A stretch of DNA of 22,562 nt from an uncultured Bacilli bacterium (GTDB lineage Bacteria; Bacillota_I; Bacilli_A; RF39; UBA660), in assembly GCA_947628685.1 (NCBI GenBank), contig CANRAT010000020.1:1-22562 (forward strand), given 5' to 3'. A program made the position numbers and the translations under genes. This document shows positions 13,060-22,027 of the stretch, piece by piece (position 1 is the stretch's first letter; the number at the start of each line of letters is the position of its first letter). The notes under the pieces were generated by a model. The model made no database searches and was not told where the DNA came from. It was given only the letters and a program-made list of their open reading frames with translations.

Positions 13060-14659
13060 ATGATATAATTACACGAAAGGTGATATTTGTTTGAAATCCA
13101 TTCCCACCATAGTTATCAAAATAATAGGATACTTTTCCATCAAAAGGCAAATATTCATAAGTACCAGTACGAACAATATAAGGGCGAGAAGAAGTTACAA
13201 AACCTTTATAATAACCATTCCATTTTTTAATTTCTCCTAAAGCGTGTCCTTTATATGCTTCATTATTGTCATTTGTATCTGTATATAAATCATAGTATTT
13301 TTTATTGTCTGGATCACTAAAAAATTCTTCTGTAAATCCTGATGAAGCAATAATATCATCATACACTCCCATCACATACTCAGGAGCTGCTCCATTCATA
13401 TCGTATACTCCTGTAATATTTCCTGTTGTTGACGCTCCAGGACCACATAATCCTGTTCCCTGTTCTCTATTTTCTCCTACTTCATTATATTTACACTTTG
13501 GTGGATATACTTTTTGCCTTGGAACTCCACAACTTTCTCCTGTAAAGGAACTATAAAAATTCGGTCTATGATACACTACTTTGTTTGCCAATGTGTATAT
13601 TTCATTCCCATATTTTCCATATTTAGATTGTGAAAGATATGCCACTGCTCCCCACTCACTATTCTTTGTCATATGTGAATCTCCACTTATATAATTATTA
13701 AATTTTTTAGCAATTTCAAAATACTCACTTATATTAGTCATATATAAGCCTTTTTGATTTGGTAATATTGTTGGATCTTCAGAACTTCCTGTTGCTTTAA
13801 ACTTCCCTACCCAAAATCCACTTAATTCATCACTACCAAATGTGAATGCAGGATGTGTATACCAATTATTTGGTGTACTTCCAGTATATGCTGCACTTCC
13901 ATTATTTTTTCTTGTTTCACTTACGAACCTTATATCTATTGCTCCTGGGGTTGACTCGCTAGGTTCACTTGCTCCTTCTAGCCATACTCCATATGTATTT
14001 CCTATTGTATATTCATATCTTGGTATAAATACAAACATTGCTAGTACATCTGATGATTCAATATCAGTACTAGATGTTGGTAATGTTAATTTTGTTCCTA
14101 TTTCATTACTTACTCCACTTTTTAATATTACTGCATTTGCCCACTCTTGTTTATCATAGTCATACCACTTATCTGTCTTATCTACTATTATCCAATTTTC
14201 TCCATCATATATTACTGGAGTTAATGTATCATCCATAAGATTTGGTATAGGTATATATTCTTCTGTCAATTTATATTCACTATCATCTATATCTTTTGTT
14301 ACATATTTTTCTGTTCCACTATACTCTATATTTAATACTCTTTTTATTGTTTTATTTTTTAAATATATATTTCCATTATTTGGTCTAGATCCACCTGTTT
14401 CAATTTTTAACTCTCCAGTGTCACATAACAGATTTCCATCACTTTTTATCTTACATTCATTTGGATTAAATTCTTCATCTATATTTTCTATATAAAGTGC
14501 CTCTTCTACTGCTCTTACATAATTTTGTGCGCTTATTAAGTAACTTTTTTCTTTTGAATCTCTTATTAAATTTAATACTTGTGGAATAGCAATTAAAGAT
14601 ATAAATGCTAGTATTAATAGTACTGCTAAGAGTTCTATTAAAGTAAATCCTTTTTTCAT
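13058..14659 (-). CDS. Type IV prepilin-like surface protein with formylglycine-enzyme-like C domain
   Basis: A 533-residue protein. It starts MKKGFTLIELLAVLLILAF, a class III signal with cleavage after G4, F at +1 and E at +5, then a pilin helix. The middle (about 130-210) is of unknown fold. From about 275 on, FWVGKFKATG, EWGAVAYLSQSKYG, GNITGVYDMNGAAPEYVMG (about 415-433) and the terminal FRVIIS follow the order of the FGE-sulfatase/C-type-lectin-like fold, but the catalytic Cys pair is not evident, so I expect a binding role. Five Cys outside may form disulfides. ATG at 14659 is preferred over a GTG nine bases earlier, which sits too close to AAGGA. The promoter contains a G11 tract. Confidence 0.85.
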   Translation of the reverse strand: MKKGFTLIELLAVLLILAFISLIAIPQVLNLIRDSKEKSYLISAQNYVRAVEEALYIENIDEEFNPNECKIKSDGNLLCDTGELKIETGGSRPNNGNIYLKNKTIKRVLNIEYSGTEKYVTKDIDDSEYKLTEEYIPIPNLMDDTLTPVIYDGENWIIVDKTDKWYDYDKQEWANAVILKSGVSNEIGTKLTLPTSSTDIESSDVLAMFVFIPRYEYTIGNTYGVWLEGASEPSESTPGAIDIRFVSETRKNNGSAAYTGSTPNNWYTHPAFTFGSDELSGFWVGKFKATGSSEDPTILPNQKGLYMTNISEYFEIAKKFNNYISGDSHMTKNSEWGAVAYLSQSKYGKYGNEIYTLANKVVYHRPNFYSSFTGESCGVPRQKVYPPKCKYNEVGENREQGTGLCGPGASTTGNITGVYDMNGAAPEYVMGVYDDIIASSGFTEEFFSDPDNKKYYDLYTDTNDNNEAYKGHALGEIKKWNGYYKGFVTSSRPYIVRTGTYEYLPFDGKVSYYFDNYGGNGFQTNITFRVIIS

Positions 14660-14683
14660 ACATATCACTATCCTTACACTTCC

Positions 14684-14712
14684 ATTTTACCACGCCCCCC
14701 CCCCCGTGTCAA
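14684..14712 (-). promoter_or_regulatory. Promoter of the prepilin-like gene with G11 spacer
   Basis: Minus strand TTGACA (14712-14707), a 17-bp spacer made of C, eleven G and CGTGG, then TAAAAT (14689-14684). The -35 is perfect and the spacer is at the optimal length for the eleven-G state. The leader is about 18 nt. Confidence 0.82.
14695..14705 (-). repeat. Homopolymer tract G11 (C11 on plus strand)
   Basis: Eleven consecutive C on the plus strand, in a region where G and C are rare. It is flanked by CACG/CGTG. Tracts of this length slip readily in replication. Confidence 0.95.
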
Positions 14713-14721
14713 TAGAAAATC

Positions 14722-14746
14722 AAAAAAAATTAGGTTTCCCTAATTT
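14722..14746 (-). terminator. Terminator of the tad-murC-glycosidase operon
   Basis: Minus strand AAATTAGG-GAAA-CCTAATTT followed by T8, overlapping the stop of the glycosidase gene and ending just before the prepilin promoter. Confidence 0.85.
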
Positions 14747-16040
14747 ATTCAACAACGACCCATGCATCGGCAATTGGCCTTGTTTGATGTTTTAAATCTC
14801 CATCTATTGGATCATTTATTGCACAGTAAGTATCGTTTCTATAATCCTTACATGGTGCATTATATAAACTCTGAGCTATATCCTTTGGCATTACCATTAC
14901 ACTTGATGTACCTCCATCAAGATTAGCAGCATTAATAGCTCCATAATTTTGCATTATTTCAGTTAAATCAACCATGTCTGCACCTTTTGTTCTAATAGAA
15001 TTTGAATCTATTACTAATAGTAGTACTATTCCATCTTCTCTTTGACCTATTGCACTTCTTGCAGCATAGCCCCAACCTCCATTACCTTTTATAAATGAAG
15101 GTTTACCATTAACTATTAAAAATGGACCCCAAGTTATCGCATCTCTAACTCCCATCTCTATTGCTTCTTTAGCGGTAGTATTTTTTAATAACAATAATAC
15201 ATTGTCATTATTAAAGCCTATTATTCCACCACTTTGTGTATTAGTACCATATTCTCCATTCGTAATAATTTTACCATCACTTATTGTTATTCCTGTTGGT
15301 GCGCCACCAGAACTATTATTTCCTGGATCATAGAATCCACCACCATTTATTCCAAGTAATGCGTTACTACTATCAGCCATTTGAGTTACATACTGTCCTC
15401 TTGTACCTACATAAGGTGTTACAGCAAGTTTAACTTTAGATGGATCATAGACGACTGCCAAATATCCCTTACAACCATTTACATTAAGTTCAATTATTTT
15501 ATAAGGTGTACCTTCCTCTACATCTAAAACTTGTTTTTCATATTCATTTTTATATTCTTTTTGTGGTTTTTTATCTACTAAACTAGGATCTGTTGATTCG
15601 CCACTTTCTTCTACATAATTATTATTTAATACGTAGTTAATAGCCTCATCATCATAAAACCATTTACAGTAATATTGGTGATTCATTGTCTGCATTGCAG
15701 TTGTAATAAGCCATGTCTTGAATTTTTCATTAGGGCCGTATAGTAGCAAAACAAAACCAACGCACCCTACAATATAAAATGTATAGAAAATTCCCATAAC
15801 TACTTTAACCCATTTTCTAAGTCGTTTTTTATTTGCACCTCTATTTTTTGAAAACAAGTAAAATCCAAGTATAAGTAATCCTATCAATATAATTGTTAAA
15901 ACTAAGATTGCTATAAAGAAAGGAAATCTAATTAAATAATTAGAATTAAATCCTATAATAAATAAAACTTGTAATCCAGGAATAAGTAATAAACTTAATA
16001 ATATTAATTTAAATCCTATTTTCTTTTTTTTGTTACTCAT
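14745..16040 (-). CDS. Membrane-anchored phosphodiester glycosidase (NAGPA-like)
   Basis: A 431-residue protein with three membrane segments (about 12-30, 38-63, 78-101) and a large extracellular C domain. That domain has the phosphodiester glycosidase (PF09992-type) signatures INGGGFYDP (231-239), GAPTGITISDGKII, ARSAIGQ (327-333), and NLDGGTSSVM (373-382). Related domains remove N-acetylglucosamine from phosphodiester-linked glycans, or occur in cell-wall or exopolysaccharide proteins; the substrate here is unknown. It follows murC by 21 bp and ends the tad operon, so it may act on wall glycopolymers during pilus assembly or wall growth. Confidence 0.85.
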   Translation of the reverse strand: MSNKKKKIGFKLILLSLLLIPGLQVLFIIGFNSNYLIRFPFFIAILVLTIILIGLLILGFYLFSKNRGANKKRLRKWVKVVMGIFYTFYIVGCVGFVLLLYGPNEKFKTWLITTAMQTMNHQYYCKWFYDDEAINYVLNNNYVEESGESTDPSLVDKKPQKEYKNEYEKQVLDVEEGTPYKIIELNVNGCKGYLAVVYDPSKVKLAVTPYVGTRGQYVTQMADSSNALLGINGGGFYDPGNNSSGGAPTGITISDGKIITNGEYGTNTQSGGIIGFNNDNVLLLLKNTTAKEAIEMGVRDAITWGPFLIVNGKPSFIKGNGGWGYAARSAIGQREDGIVLLLVIDSNSIRTKGADMVDLTEIMQNYGAINAANLDGGTSSVMVMPKDIAQSLYNAPCKDYRNDTYCAINDPIDGDLKHQTRPIADAWVVVE

Positions 16041-16061
16041 AATATCACACTCCGTACTTTA

Positions 16062-17381
16062 TTAATTTAATTTTTCTTCTAATAATTTTTTATATTCATC
16101 TTCAAGTAAGTATATTTCTTTGCTACTCATAAATAATATTACTGCATTATCATAATCTATTAGTTTATCAGCCATTCCCTGTTCTATATAATCTCCATTA
16201 TCTAGTAAATTTATTATTGTATATGCATTTGTATTTGGATAATCTTCTTTTTTTTCTCTATCGTAATTTATATCCATAACATATGCTTTATCTGCTAAGT
16301 TTAAACTTTGAGCAAATTCTTCTTTAAATTCCTCTACGCGAGAAAATGTATGTGGTTTGAATACTGCAATTATTTTCTTATCTGGATATTTTTGTCTTGC
16401 TGCTTTTATTGTTACTTTTACTTCTGTTGGGTGATGTGCGTAATCATCTATTATTATATTATTACCTATAACAGTTTCTTTGAAACGCCTTTCTGCACCT
16501 TTAAATGTTTTAAGTGATTTTGCAACATCTCTTGCATCCATTCTCTCATAATGACATACCGCTATTACAGCAAGTGCATTAAGTAACATATGCTTACCAA
16601 ATAAAGGCAAATCAAAATGTCCATAATATTCATTTTCTATAAATACATCAAAACTAGTTCCATCGTTTCTATATTCGACATCTCTTGCTTCTATATCATT
16701 ATCAGAATTAAGTCCATAATAATATATTTGTGGATTTACATTAAGCGAGTGAGTATAAGGATCATCTCCGCATGCTATTACTACTTTTTTTGCTTTGTTT
16801 GCAAATTCTTGATAAGCGAGTATCATATCGTCCATACTCTTATAATAGTCTGTATGATCCATCTCTATATTAGTTATTACTACATATTCAGGATCATATG
16901 CTAGAAAATGTCTTCTATATTCGCATGCTTCAAGTATAAGTTTATTAGAATTTTTATCTCCATGTCCTCTTCCATCACCTATTATGTAGTTACACCCTTC
17001 CATGTCACTCATAATATGACTTAACATAGATGTTGTTGTCGTTTTACCGTGGCAACCTGATATACAGATAGTTTTAAACATTTTAGTAAGTTTACCAAGC
17101 ATTTCTTGATATTCATATATTTTTAAATTCATCTCTTTAGCCTTTATAAGTTCACTGTGCTCATCTAATCTAAGTGCAGGAGAATAAATTACTATAGTAT
17201 CACTATCCATCTCATCATTAATATCGGAATATATTTTAATATTTCGCTCTAATAATTTATCTTCTGTAAATCTGTGTTCTTTAGCATCATCATATCCAAC
17301 TACATTAAATCCTAAATCAGATAATAATAGCGCTAAAGCACTCATTCCAGTCCCTTTTATTCCAAGCATGTAATATTTCAT
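16062..17381 (-). CDS. murC: UDP-N-acetylmuramate--L-alanine ligase MurC
   Basis: A 439-residue cytoplasmic Mur ligase adding L-Ala to UDP-MurNAc. N-terminal nucleotide-binding motif LGIKGTGMSALALLL (6-20), ATP loop ISGCHGKTTTTS (107-118), ITNIEMDHTDYY, a middle RRFKETV and the C-terminal-domain motif IDDYAHHPTEVK are the MurC signatures. AAGGAGG lies 5 nt before the ATG and the gene is 9 bp after tadC, so it is expressed with the Tad genes. It supplies the substrate of the MurD-like enzyme encoded at 5553-6908. The GCHGK variant of the usual GTHGK loop is mild. Confidence 0.94.
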   Translation of the reverse strand: MKYYMLGIKGTGMSALALLLSDLGFNVVGYDDAKEHRFTEDKLLERNIKIYSDINDEMDSDTIVIYSPALRLDEHSELIKAKEMNLKIYEYQEMLGKLTKMFKTICISGCHGKTTTTSMLSHIMSDMEGCNYIIGDGRGHGDKNSNKLILEACEYRRHFLAYDPEYVVITNIEMDHTDYYKSMDDMILAYQEFANKAKKVVIACGDDPYTHSLNVNPQIYYYGLNSDNDIEARDVEYRNDGTSFDVFIENEYYGHFDLPLFGKHMLLNALAVIAVCHYERMDARDVAKSLKTFKGAERRFKETVIGNNIIIDDYAHHPTEVKVTIKAARQKYPDKKIIAVFKPHTFSRVEEFKEEFAQSLNLADKAYVMDINYDREKKEDYPNTNAYTIINLLDNGDYIEQGMADKLIDYDNAVILFMSSKEIYLLEDEYKKLLEEKLN

Positions 17382-17390
17382 AGTTCCTCC

Positions 17391-18086
17391 TTATAATAAT
17401 TCTATAATAAACGGTCCAAGTACGATAAGTAATATAAGAGGTATTATAAATATAACTGATATTATACTTACTTTATTTGGAATTTTATTTATCTCACCCT
17501 TTATATCCATTATTTGTTTTTCTCTTAAATAATCTACTTGAGAATTCATAGTCTCTATTATACTATTTCCAAATATATTAGTTTCTAACATATTTAATAT
17601 AATATTATCTATTGCTTCTGATGGAATTCTTTTCTTTAAATCTTGTAATGCTTCCATTAGTGTTCTTCCAAATTTCATTTCAAGTAAACTTTTTTTAAAT
17701 TCTTTTGATAATTCGCTATCTAAACTATCACAAGTAACCTCAAGGGCATTTTCTAAATTCTTTCCTGATTCTAATGTGAGTGTTAGAATTGAAAAGAATG
17801 TAAGTGCCTCATCATCTAACTTCTTTACTCTTTTATTTAATTTATTTGTTATTAATACATAATAGAATAAATTATAATAAATAACTACTATGAATGGTAT
17901 TAATATATATTTATTATAAAAGAATATAAGCATTACTGAAAGTAATATAGTAGTCACTATTCTAGTAAATAGGAATTCTTCTGCATTAAATTTTAATCCA
18001 GTATTATCACCTAACATATTTATTTTGCTTTGTATATTTTCTATGTCTTTTGATCTATATATTTTTCTTGTTATTATACTAATCAT
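17391..18086 (-). CDS. tadC: Tad pilus/secretion inner-membrane platform protein TadC
   Basis: A 231-residue type II secretion F-domain protein. Two N-terminal membrane helices (TRIVTTILLSVMLIFFYNKYILIPFIVVIYY) are followed by the cytoplasmic helical domain (ALTFFSILTLTLESGKNLENALEV...EFKKSLLEMKFGRTLMEALQDLKKRIPSEAIDNIILNMLE) and a last membrane helix. It pairs with TadB, whose gene it overlaps by 4 bp (ATGA), so the two are translated together. It would form the platform through which the ATPase moves pilin or secreted subunits. Confidence 0.88.
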   Translation of the reverse strand: MISIITRKIYRSKDIENIQSKINMLGDNTGLKFNAEEFLFTRIVTTILLSVMLIFFYNKYILIPFIVVIYYNLFYYVLITNKLNKRVKKLDDEALTFFSILTLTLESGKNLENALEVTCDSLDSELSKEFKKSLLEMKFGRTLMEALQDLKKRIPSEAIDNIILNMLETNIFGNSIIETMNSQVDYLREKQIMDIKGEINKIPNKVSIISVIFIIPLILLIVLGPFIIELL

Positions 18087-19573
18087 TTGAGCCTCCTTAC
18101 ATTAAGTACTTTTCTGACCACTATAATATATGTTGTATATATAATAATCATAAGTAATATAATTATTATTCCAATTTTATTTGTAAGTAATGGCTCAAAA
18201 TAATCTTTATTTATTATATTTATAAATACTACAAATATAATTGGTATAAACATTAATACATACATAACTAATCTAGAACTTGAAGTAAGTGATTTTAATT
18301 CATTATTTAATTTTCTTCGTGCAAACATATTCTTTTCTATTGAATTAAATACTTCAATTATATTACCACCCGTTTTATTTAATACTGATAGACTTGATGC
18401 TAAATAAATAGCCTCTTCACTTTTAACTCTTTTTGCAAATCTTTTAAATGCAACTTCAATATCTAATCCAAGCGTTATCTCAAGTTCTATTTTTTCAAAT
18501 TCTTTTGCAATTGGTCCTTTTAATTCTAAAGATACTAAAGATACTACTTGCATAATACTCATGCCTGCTTTAAATCCATTATTCATAAGAGTTATTGCTT
18601 CTAGTAAATCTTTTTCTATTTTCTTTTTATATCTTATATATTTATAACGATATATTATATCGAGTGTTAAAAAGCCTATAATAAATGATATAAGTATCTC
18701 AATTACTCCAACTATACGTGAATTAATGAAACCAACAAGTACAGTAAATAGTATAAATAATACTCCAACTACTATTTTTCTAGATATAAAATTCATACTA
18801 TCTTCACCATTACAGAGTGTTAAAGAAATCTTATCATATCTTTTAGAATGTTTTTTTAATACTGCTGATTTTGATAATATTTTAGATATTTTTCCTATAA
18901 AATCTAAATAATCTTTATGTAAGATATCTAATAATGATGATGACCTAGTTTTTGATGAATTTATCGTGAATTTAGAAAATCTTTTTTCTAATTTTAAACT
19001 TCTTATATATCTAATTAAAAATAGTATTACTACTAATAATGAAATTAATATTCCAAATTGTCCTACTTTAATTAAAGTAGAATAATCTTTAGTTACAGTT
19101 ACATATATAGTTTTTGTAGTAGTATTTGATGCTGCATCACTAACGCTATATTCTACTTTTTTAATACCTTCACTTTTAAAGTCTATAGAGTCTATATTAG
19201 ATGTTATTTTACTTGTTAGATCTCCATCTACCATATCTGTTGCTTTTATATCTATATTAAGTTTTTCATTTTTTTTAATTTTATATGTATTATCTTTTAC
19301 ATTTATTATAGGTGGTTCTTTATCTATTTTATATTCACCACTTTTTAGTGTATCAGATGTTCCATCATAATAATTATTTGTTATTTCTATTATATATGTG
19401 CCTGTTTTATCAAATGTGATTGACGCTATATCTGTTAAATTTTCACTTGTATATGTTAATTCATTATTTTTTAATATTTGATAGGTATAGTTTTTTACTA
19501 AATATGAAGGAGTATAAGTTACATATACATCTTCACAAGTACTATCAATATAATCTATACTTAACCCCTCCAT
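18083..19573 (-). CDS. tadB: TadB platform protein fused to N-terminal Ig-like (DUF5011-type) domains
   Basis: A 496-residue fusion. Residues 1-85 look like one beta-sandwich (TYQILKNNELTYTSENLTDIASITFDKTGTYIIEI). Residues 88-161 are a DUF5011/bacterial Ig-like domain (PPIINVKDNTY...ATDMVDGDLTSKI...SVSDAASNTTTKTIYVTV). A membrane helix at about 170-188 leads to RYIRSLK and the TadB part, with T2SSF core KDLLEAITLMNNGFKAGMSIMQVV...LKGPIAKEFEKIELEITLGLDIEVAFKRF and C-terminal helices. By the positive-inside rule the Ig part is outside, yet no signal peptide precedes it. AGAGGTG before the ATG supports this start. Standard TadB lacks the Ig part. Confidence 0.85.
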   Translation of the reverse strand: MEGLSIDYIDSTCEDVYVTYTPSYLVKNYTYQILKNNELTYTSENLTDIASITFDKTGTYIIEITNNYYDGTSDTLKSGEYKIDKEPPIINVKDNTYKIKKNEKLNIDIKATDMVDGDLTSKITSNIDSIDFKSEGIKKVEYSVSDAASNTTTKTIYVTVTKDYSTLIKVGQFGILISLLVVILFLIRYIRSLKLEKRFSKFTINSSKTRSSSLLDILHKDYLDFIGKISKILSKSAVLKKHSKRYDKISLTLCNGEDSMNFISRKIVVGVLFILFTVLVGFINSRIVGVIEILISFIIGFLTLDIIYRYKYIRYKKKIEKDLLEAITLMNNGFKAGMSIMQVVSLVSLELKGPIAKEFEKIELEITLGLDIEVAFKRFAKRVKSEEAIYLASSLSVLNKTGGNIIEVFNSIEKNMFARRKLNNELKSLTSSSRLVMYVLMFIPIIFVVFINIINKDYFEPLLTNKIGIIIILLMIIIYTTYIIVVRKVLNVRRLK

Positions 19574-19582
19574 ATTTCACCT

Positions 19583-20896
19583 CTATTCAAATATATCAAC
19601 TAGATTAGTTATACCACGTGATTTTAGTTTTTCATAAATTTCAGGTGTTGCTTTATTTAATATAAACTCACCTATAACTTCTCCATTTTCTTTTAAACCA
19701 TTTTGCTTAAAAGCAAATATTTCATTTAATTTTATTTCATCTTTATCAAATCCTACTACTTCACATATACTTGTTACTTTTCTTTTACCATCAGTAAGAC
19801 GTGATATATTTATTACAATATCAATTGCATTTTCTATATATTCTCTTATTGCTTTAATTGGTATTTCAACTGCCATTAATACCATTGTCTCTAGACGGTT
19901 TAATGCGTCTTTAGGACTATTGGCATGGAGTGTGGTCATACTACCTTCATGACCTGTATTCATAGCCTGCATCATGTCAAATGCTTCTCCTCCACGTACT
20001 TCTCCAACTATTATTCTATCAGGTCTCATACGAAGTGAATTTCTAACTAAATCTCTTATTGTTACTTCTCCACTACCACCATAGTTTGTCCTTCTCGTTT
20101 CAAGTGAAATTACGTGGTCTTGTTCTAATTTTAATTCTGCCGCATCTTCTATTGTTATTATACGTTCATCATCGCTTAAGAAAGATGACATAACGTTTAA
20201 AAGTGTTGTTTTACCACTTCCTGTTCCTCCACATACTATAATATTCATTTTACTTTTAACGCATGCTTCTATAAATCTTGCCATATATGGAGTCATAGTT
20301 CCATTTCTTAAGAAATCTTCTATACTAATTAATTCTTTCTTAAATTTACGAATTGTAAGTACAGGACCATTTATACTAAGTGGTGGGATAATTGCATTAA
20401 GTCTAGATCCATCTTTTAATCTCGCATCTACCATAGGATTTGATGTATCTATTGTTCTTCCTATTGGTTGAATTAATCTTTGTATTGTTCTTATGATGTG
20501 GTCCTGATTAATAAATGATATACTATCATCTCTTATGAGTTTTCCATCTATTTCTATATATATCTCATTAGTTCCATTTACCATTATTTCAGTTATACTA
20601 GGATCCTCTAATAATTCTGTAATAGGTCCACAACCATTTATTTCATTATCTATTAAAGTATTGATATAACTTCTTTCAACAACGCTTAAATCATATCCTT
20701 CTAATGCTTTATCTATTTCTTTTTTTAAATATTCAGATGTGATTATACCATCTCTTTTATTATCTATTAAATTTTGTATTATTTTATTTCTAAGTTCATC
20801 TAATAGTTTTTTGTTAGAGAATGTTTCATAATCAGTTAAAGATTTTAAATTTTTTTCTTCTTTTACTTCAAATTCTTCTACGAATGATTTTATCAT
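19583..20896 (-). CDS. tadA: Tad secretion ATPase TadA/CpaF
   Basis: A 437-residue hexameric type II/IV secretion ATPase. After an alpha-helical N domain come the motifs MVDARLKDGSRLNAIIPP (155-172), Walker A VCGGTGSGKTT (221-231), the Asp box IIITIEDAAELKL-like stretch (246-257), Walker B DRIIVGEVRGGEAFDM (293-308) and the His box GHEGSMTTLHANS (315-327). It powers assembly of Tad pili or a related secretion process at the cytoplasmic face of TadB/TadC. It lies 8 bp after tadZ and 9 bp before tadB. Confidence 0.96.
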   Translation of the reverse strand: MIKSFVEEFEVKEEKNLKSLTDYETFSNKKLLDELRNKIIQNLIDNKRDGIITSEYLKKEIDKALEGYDLSVVERSYINTLIDNEINGCGPITELLEDPSITEIMVNGTNEIYIEIDGKLIRDDSISFINQDHIIRTIQRLIQPIGRTIDTSNPMVDARLKDGSRLNAIIPPLSINGPVLTIRKFKKELISIEDFLRNGTMTPYMARFIEACVKSKMNIIVCGGTGSGKTTLLNVMSSFLSDDERIITIEDAAELKLEQDHVISLETRRTNYGGSGEVTIRDLVRNSLRMRPDRIIVGEVRGGEAFDMMQAMNTGHEGSMTTLHANSPKDALNRLETMVLMAVEIPIKAIREYIENAIDIVINISRLTDGKRKVTSICEVVGFDKDEIKLNEIFAFKQNGLKENGEVIGEFILNKATPEIYEKLKSRGITNLVDIFE

Positions 20897-20904
20897 TTAA
20901 TCCA

Positions 20905-21660
20905 CTATCCTTTTAATATATCTAAAGCTATTAGGTTATATATTTTAATTGCGCTTTTATATTTTTTGTATATATTGTCTTTAAGAGTTAATATTTTACC
21001 ATCTATTATATATTTATCTATATTTTTTATATAGAAATTAGAAGGTATTATATAGTTAACATTTTTATTTATTATATTTTTAATATCATATTTATTATAA
21101 TAATTTTTATCTTTAGTATTTGATTCATTAAGTATTATTTTATAATTTGTCTTATTCATATCATTTAATATTGATACCATTGTTTTCATGTTCTTTAAAT
21201 TCATAGAATCATTATTTAAGATGTATAAAATCTCATCACTATAATCTAGGGCAAAAAGATTAATATCAGTTAATAAATGACTTGTATCTATTAATATAAT
21301 ATCAAATTTCATACTAGCCTTATATAATATAACATTAAGTACTTTACTTTCAATTTTTCTTCCAAATCTAGGATCTTTAGGTGCAGGTAAAACTTTTATA
21401 TTTTCATTATAAGGTGTGACATAATCATCTAAATTAGTGAATTTGTTATTACACATATCTTCATATAGTGTATATATATCAGGAGTATAGTTTAAATTTA
21501 AAATACTCGCTATATCACCTGATGAAAGATCTAAATCTATTAATAATACTCTTTTATCCATTTTAGAATATATACCTGCTAAATTAAGTAGAGTTGTTGT
21601 TTTTCCAACGCCACCTTTAACTGATGTAATTGTAAATACTTTTGCTTTATTTAAAGCCAT
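20905..21660 (-). CDS. MinD/ParA-like ATPase TadZ/CpaE
   Basis: A 251-residue P-loop ATPase with the deviant Walker A SVKGGVGKTTT (13-23) and the Walker A' region VLLIDLDLSSGDIASILN (38-55). DIILIDTSHLLTDIN follows as Walker B. The N-terminal receiver-like domain of CpaE is missing, so this is the short form. Relatives localise the Tad machine at a pole or focus. Its place between the tadE-like genes and tadA gives the assignment; the sequence alone would only say MinD-like. Confidence 0.88.
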   Translation of the reverse strand: MALNKAKVFTITSVKGGVGKTTTLLNLAGIYSKMDKRVLLIDLDLSSGDIASILNLNYTPDIYTLYEDMCNNKFTNLDDYVTPYNENIKVLPAPKDPRFGRKIESKVLNVILYKASMKFDIILIDTSHLLTDINLFALDYSDEILYILNNDSMNLKNMKTMVSILNDMNKTNYKIILNESNTKDKNYYNKYDIKNIINKNVNYIIPSNFYIKNIDKYIIDGKILTLKDNIYKKYKSAIKIYNLIALDILKG

Positions 21661-21664
21661 ACTA

Positions 21665-22027
21665 TCACCCTTTTATAATTTTATTATTTTCTTTATTTCC
21701 AATATATTTAATAGTAATATTATTATCATAAAATTTTCTAAATAATCCTTTATATTCTTTTTTTACTGTTATTTCAATATTACTTTCAGTATCACTAATT
21801 AATATATCTATATCTTCTAAATTTTCGTTTAATAGTTTTTCTGTTTTTTCTTTTACGCTGATATCATTAACATTTTTTAAATAATATTCTAAAGCATCTT
21901 CTGTATTATTACTTATTTTTCTTTTTTCTATAGAAAATAATCCTATATCTATTACAAGAGAAAGTATTAAAAGAAGTAGAGGAATTATTATTACAAATAT
22001 TACAAGTGTTTGTCCTTTGTTATTCAT
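21665..22027 (-). CDS. TadE/TadG-like pseudopilin protein 2
   Basis: A 120-residue single-pass protein with the TadE-like N terminus MNNKGQTLVIFVIIIPLLLLI and a following extracytoplasmic domain rich in Lys/Glu/Asn. The LVIF has replaced the more usual LVEF, so the conserved Glu is missing, as in some TadG-type Flp-pilus proteins. ATG at 22027 is chosen over the TTG at 22042 because it gives the typical N terminus, and its overlap ATGAATAA with the stop of the preceding gene is a coupling junction. Confidence 0.78.
   Translation of the reverse strand: MNNKGQTLVIFVIIIPLLLLILSLVIDIGLFSIEKRKISNNTEDALEYYLKNVNDISVKEKTEKLLNENLEDIDILISDTESNIEITVKKEYKGLFRKFYDNNITIKYIGNKENNKIIKG

Noticed and set aside
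13058..14659. Target protein of a diversity-generating retroelement
   Set aside because: No reverse transcriptase and no near-copy of the 3' end of the gene is visible in the window. Only the fold is suggestive.
14475..14693. 72-residue minus-strand frame overlapping the prepilin start
   Set aside because: It is a shadow frame over the clear prepilin N terminus, and its ATG lies at the promoter -10.
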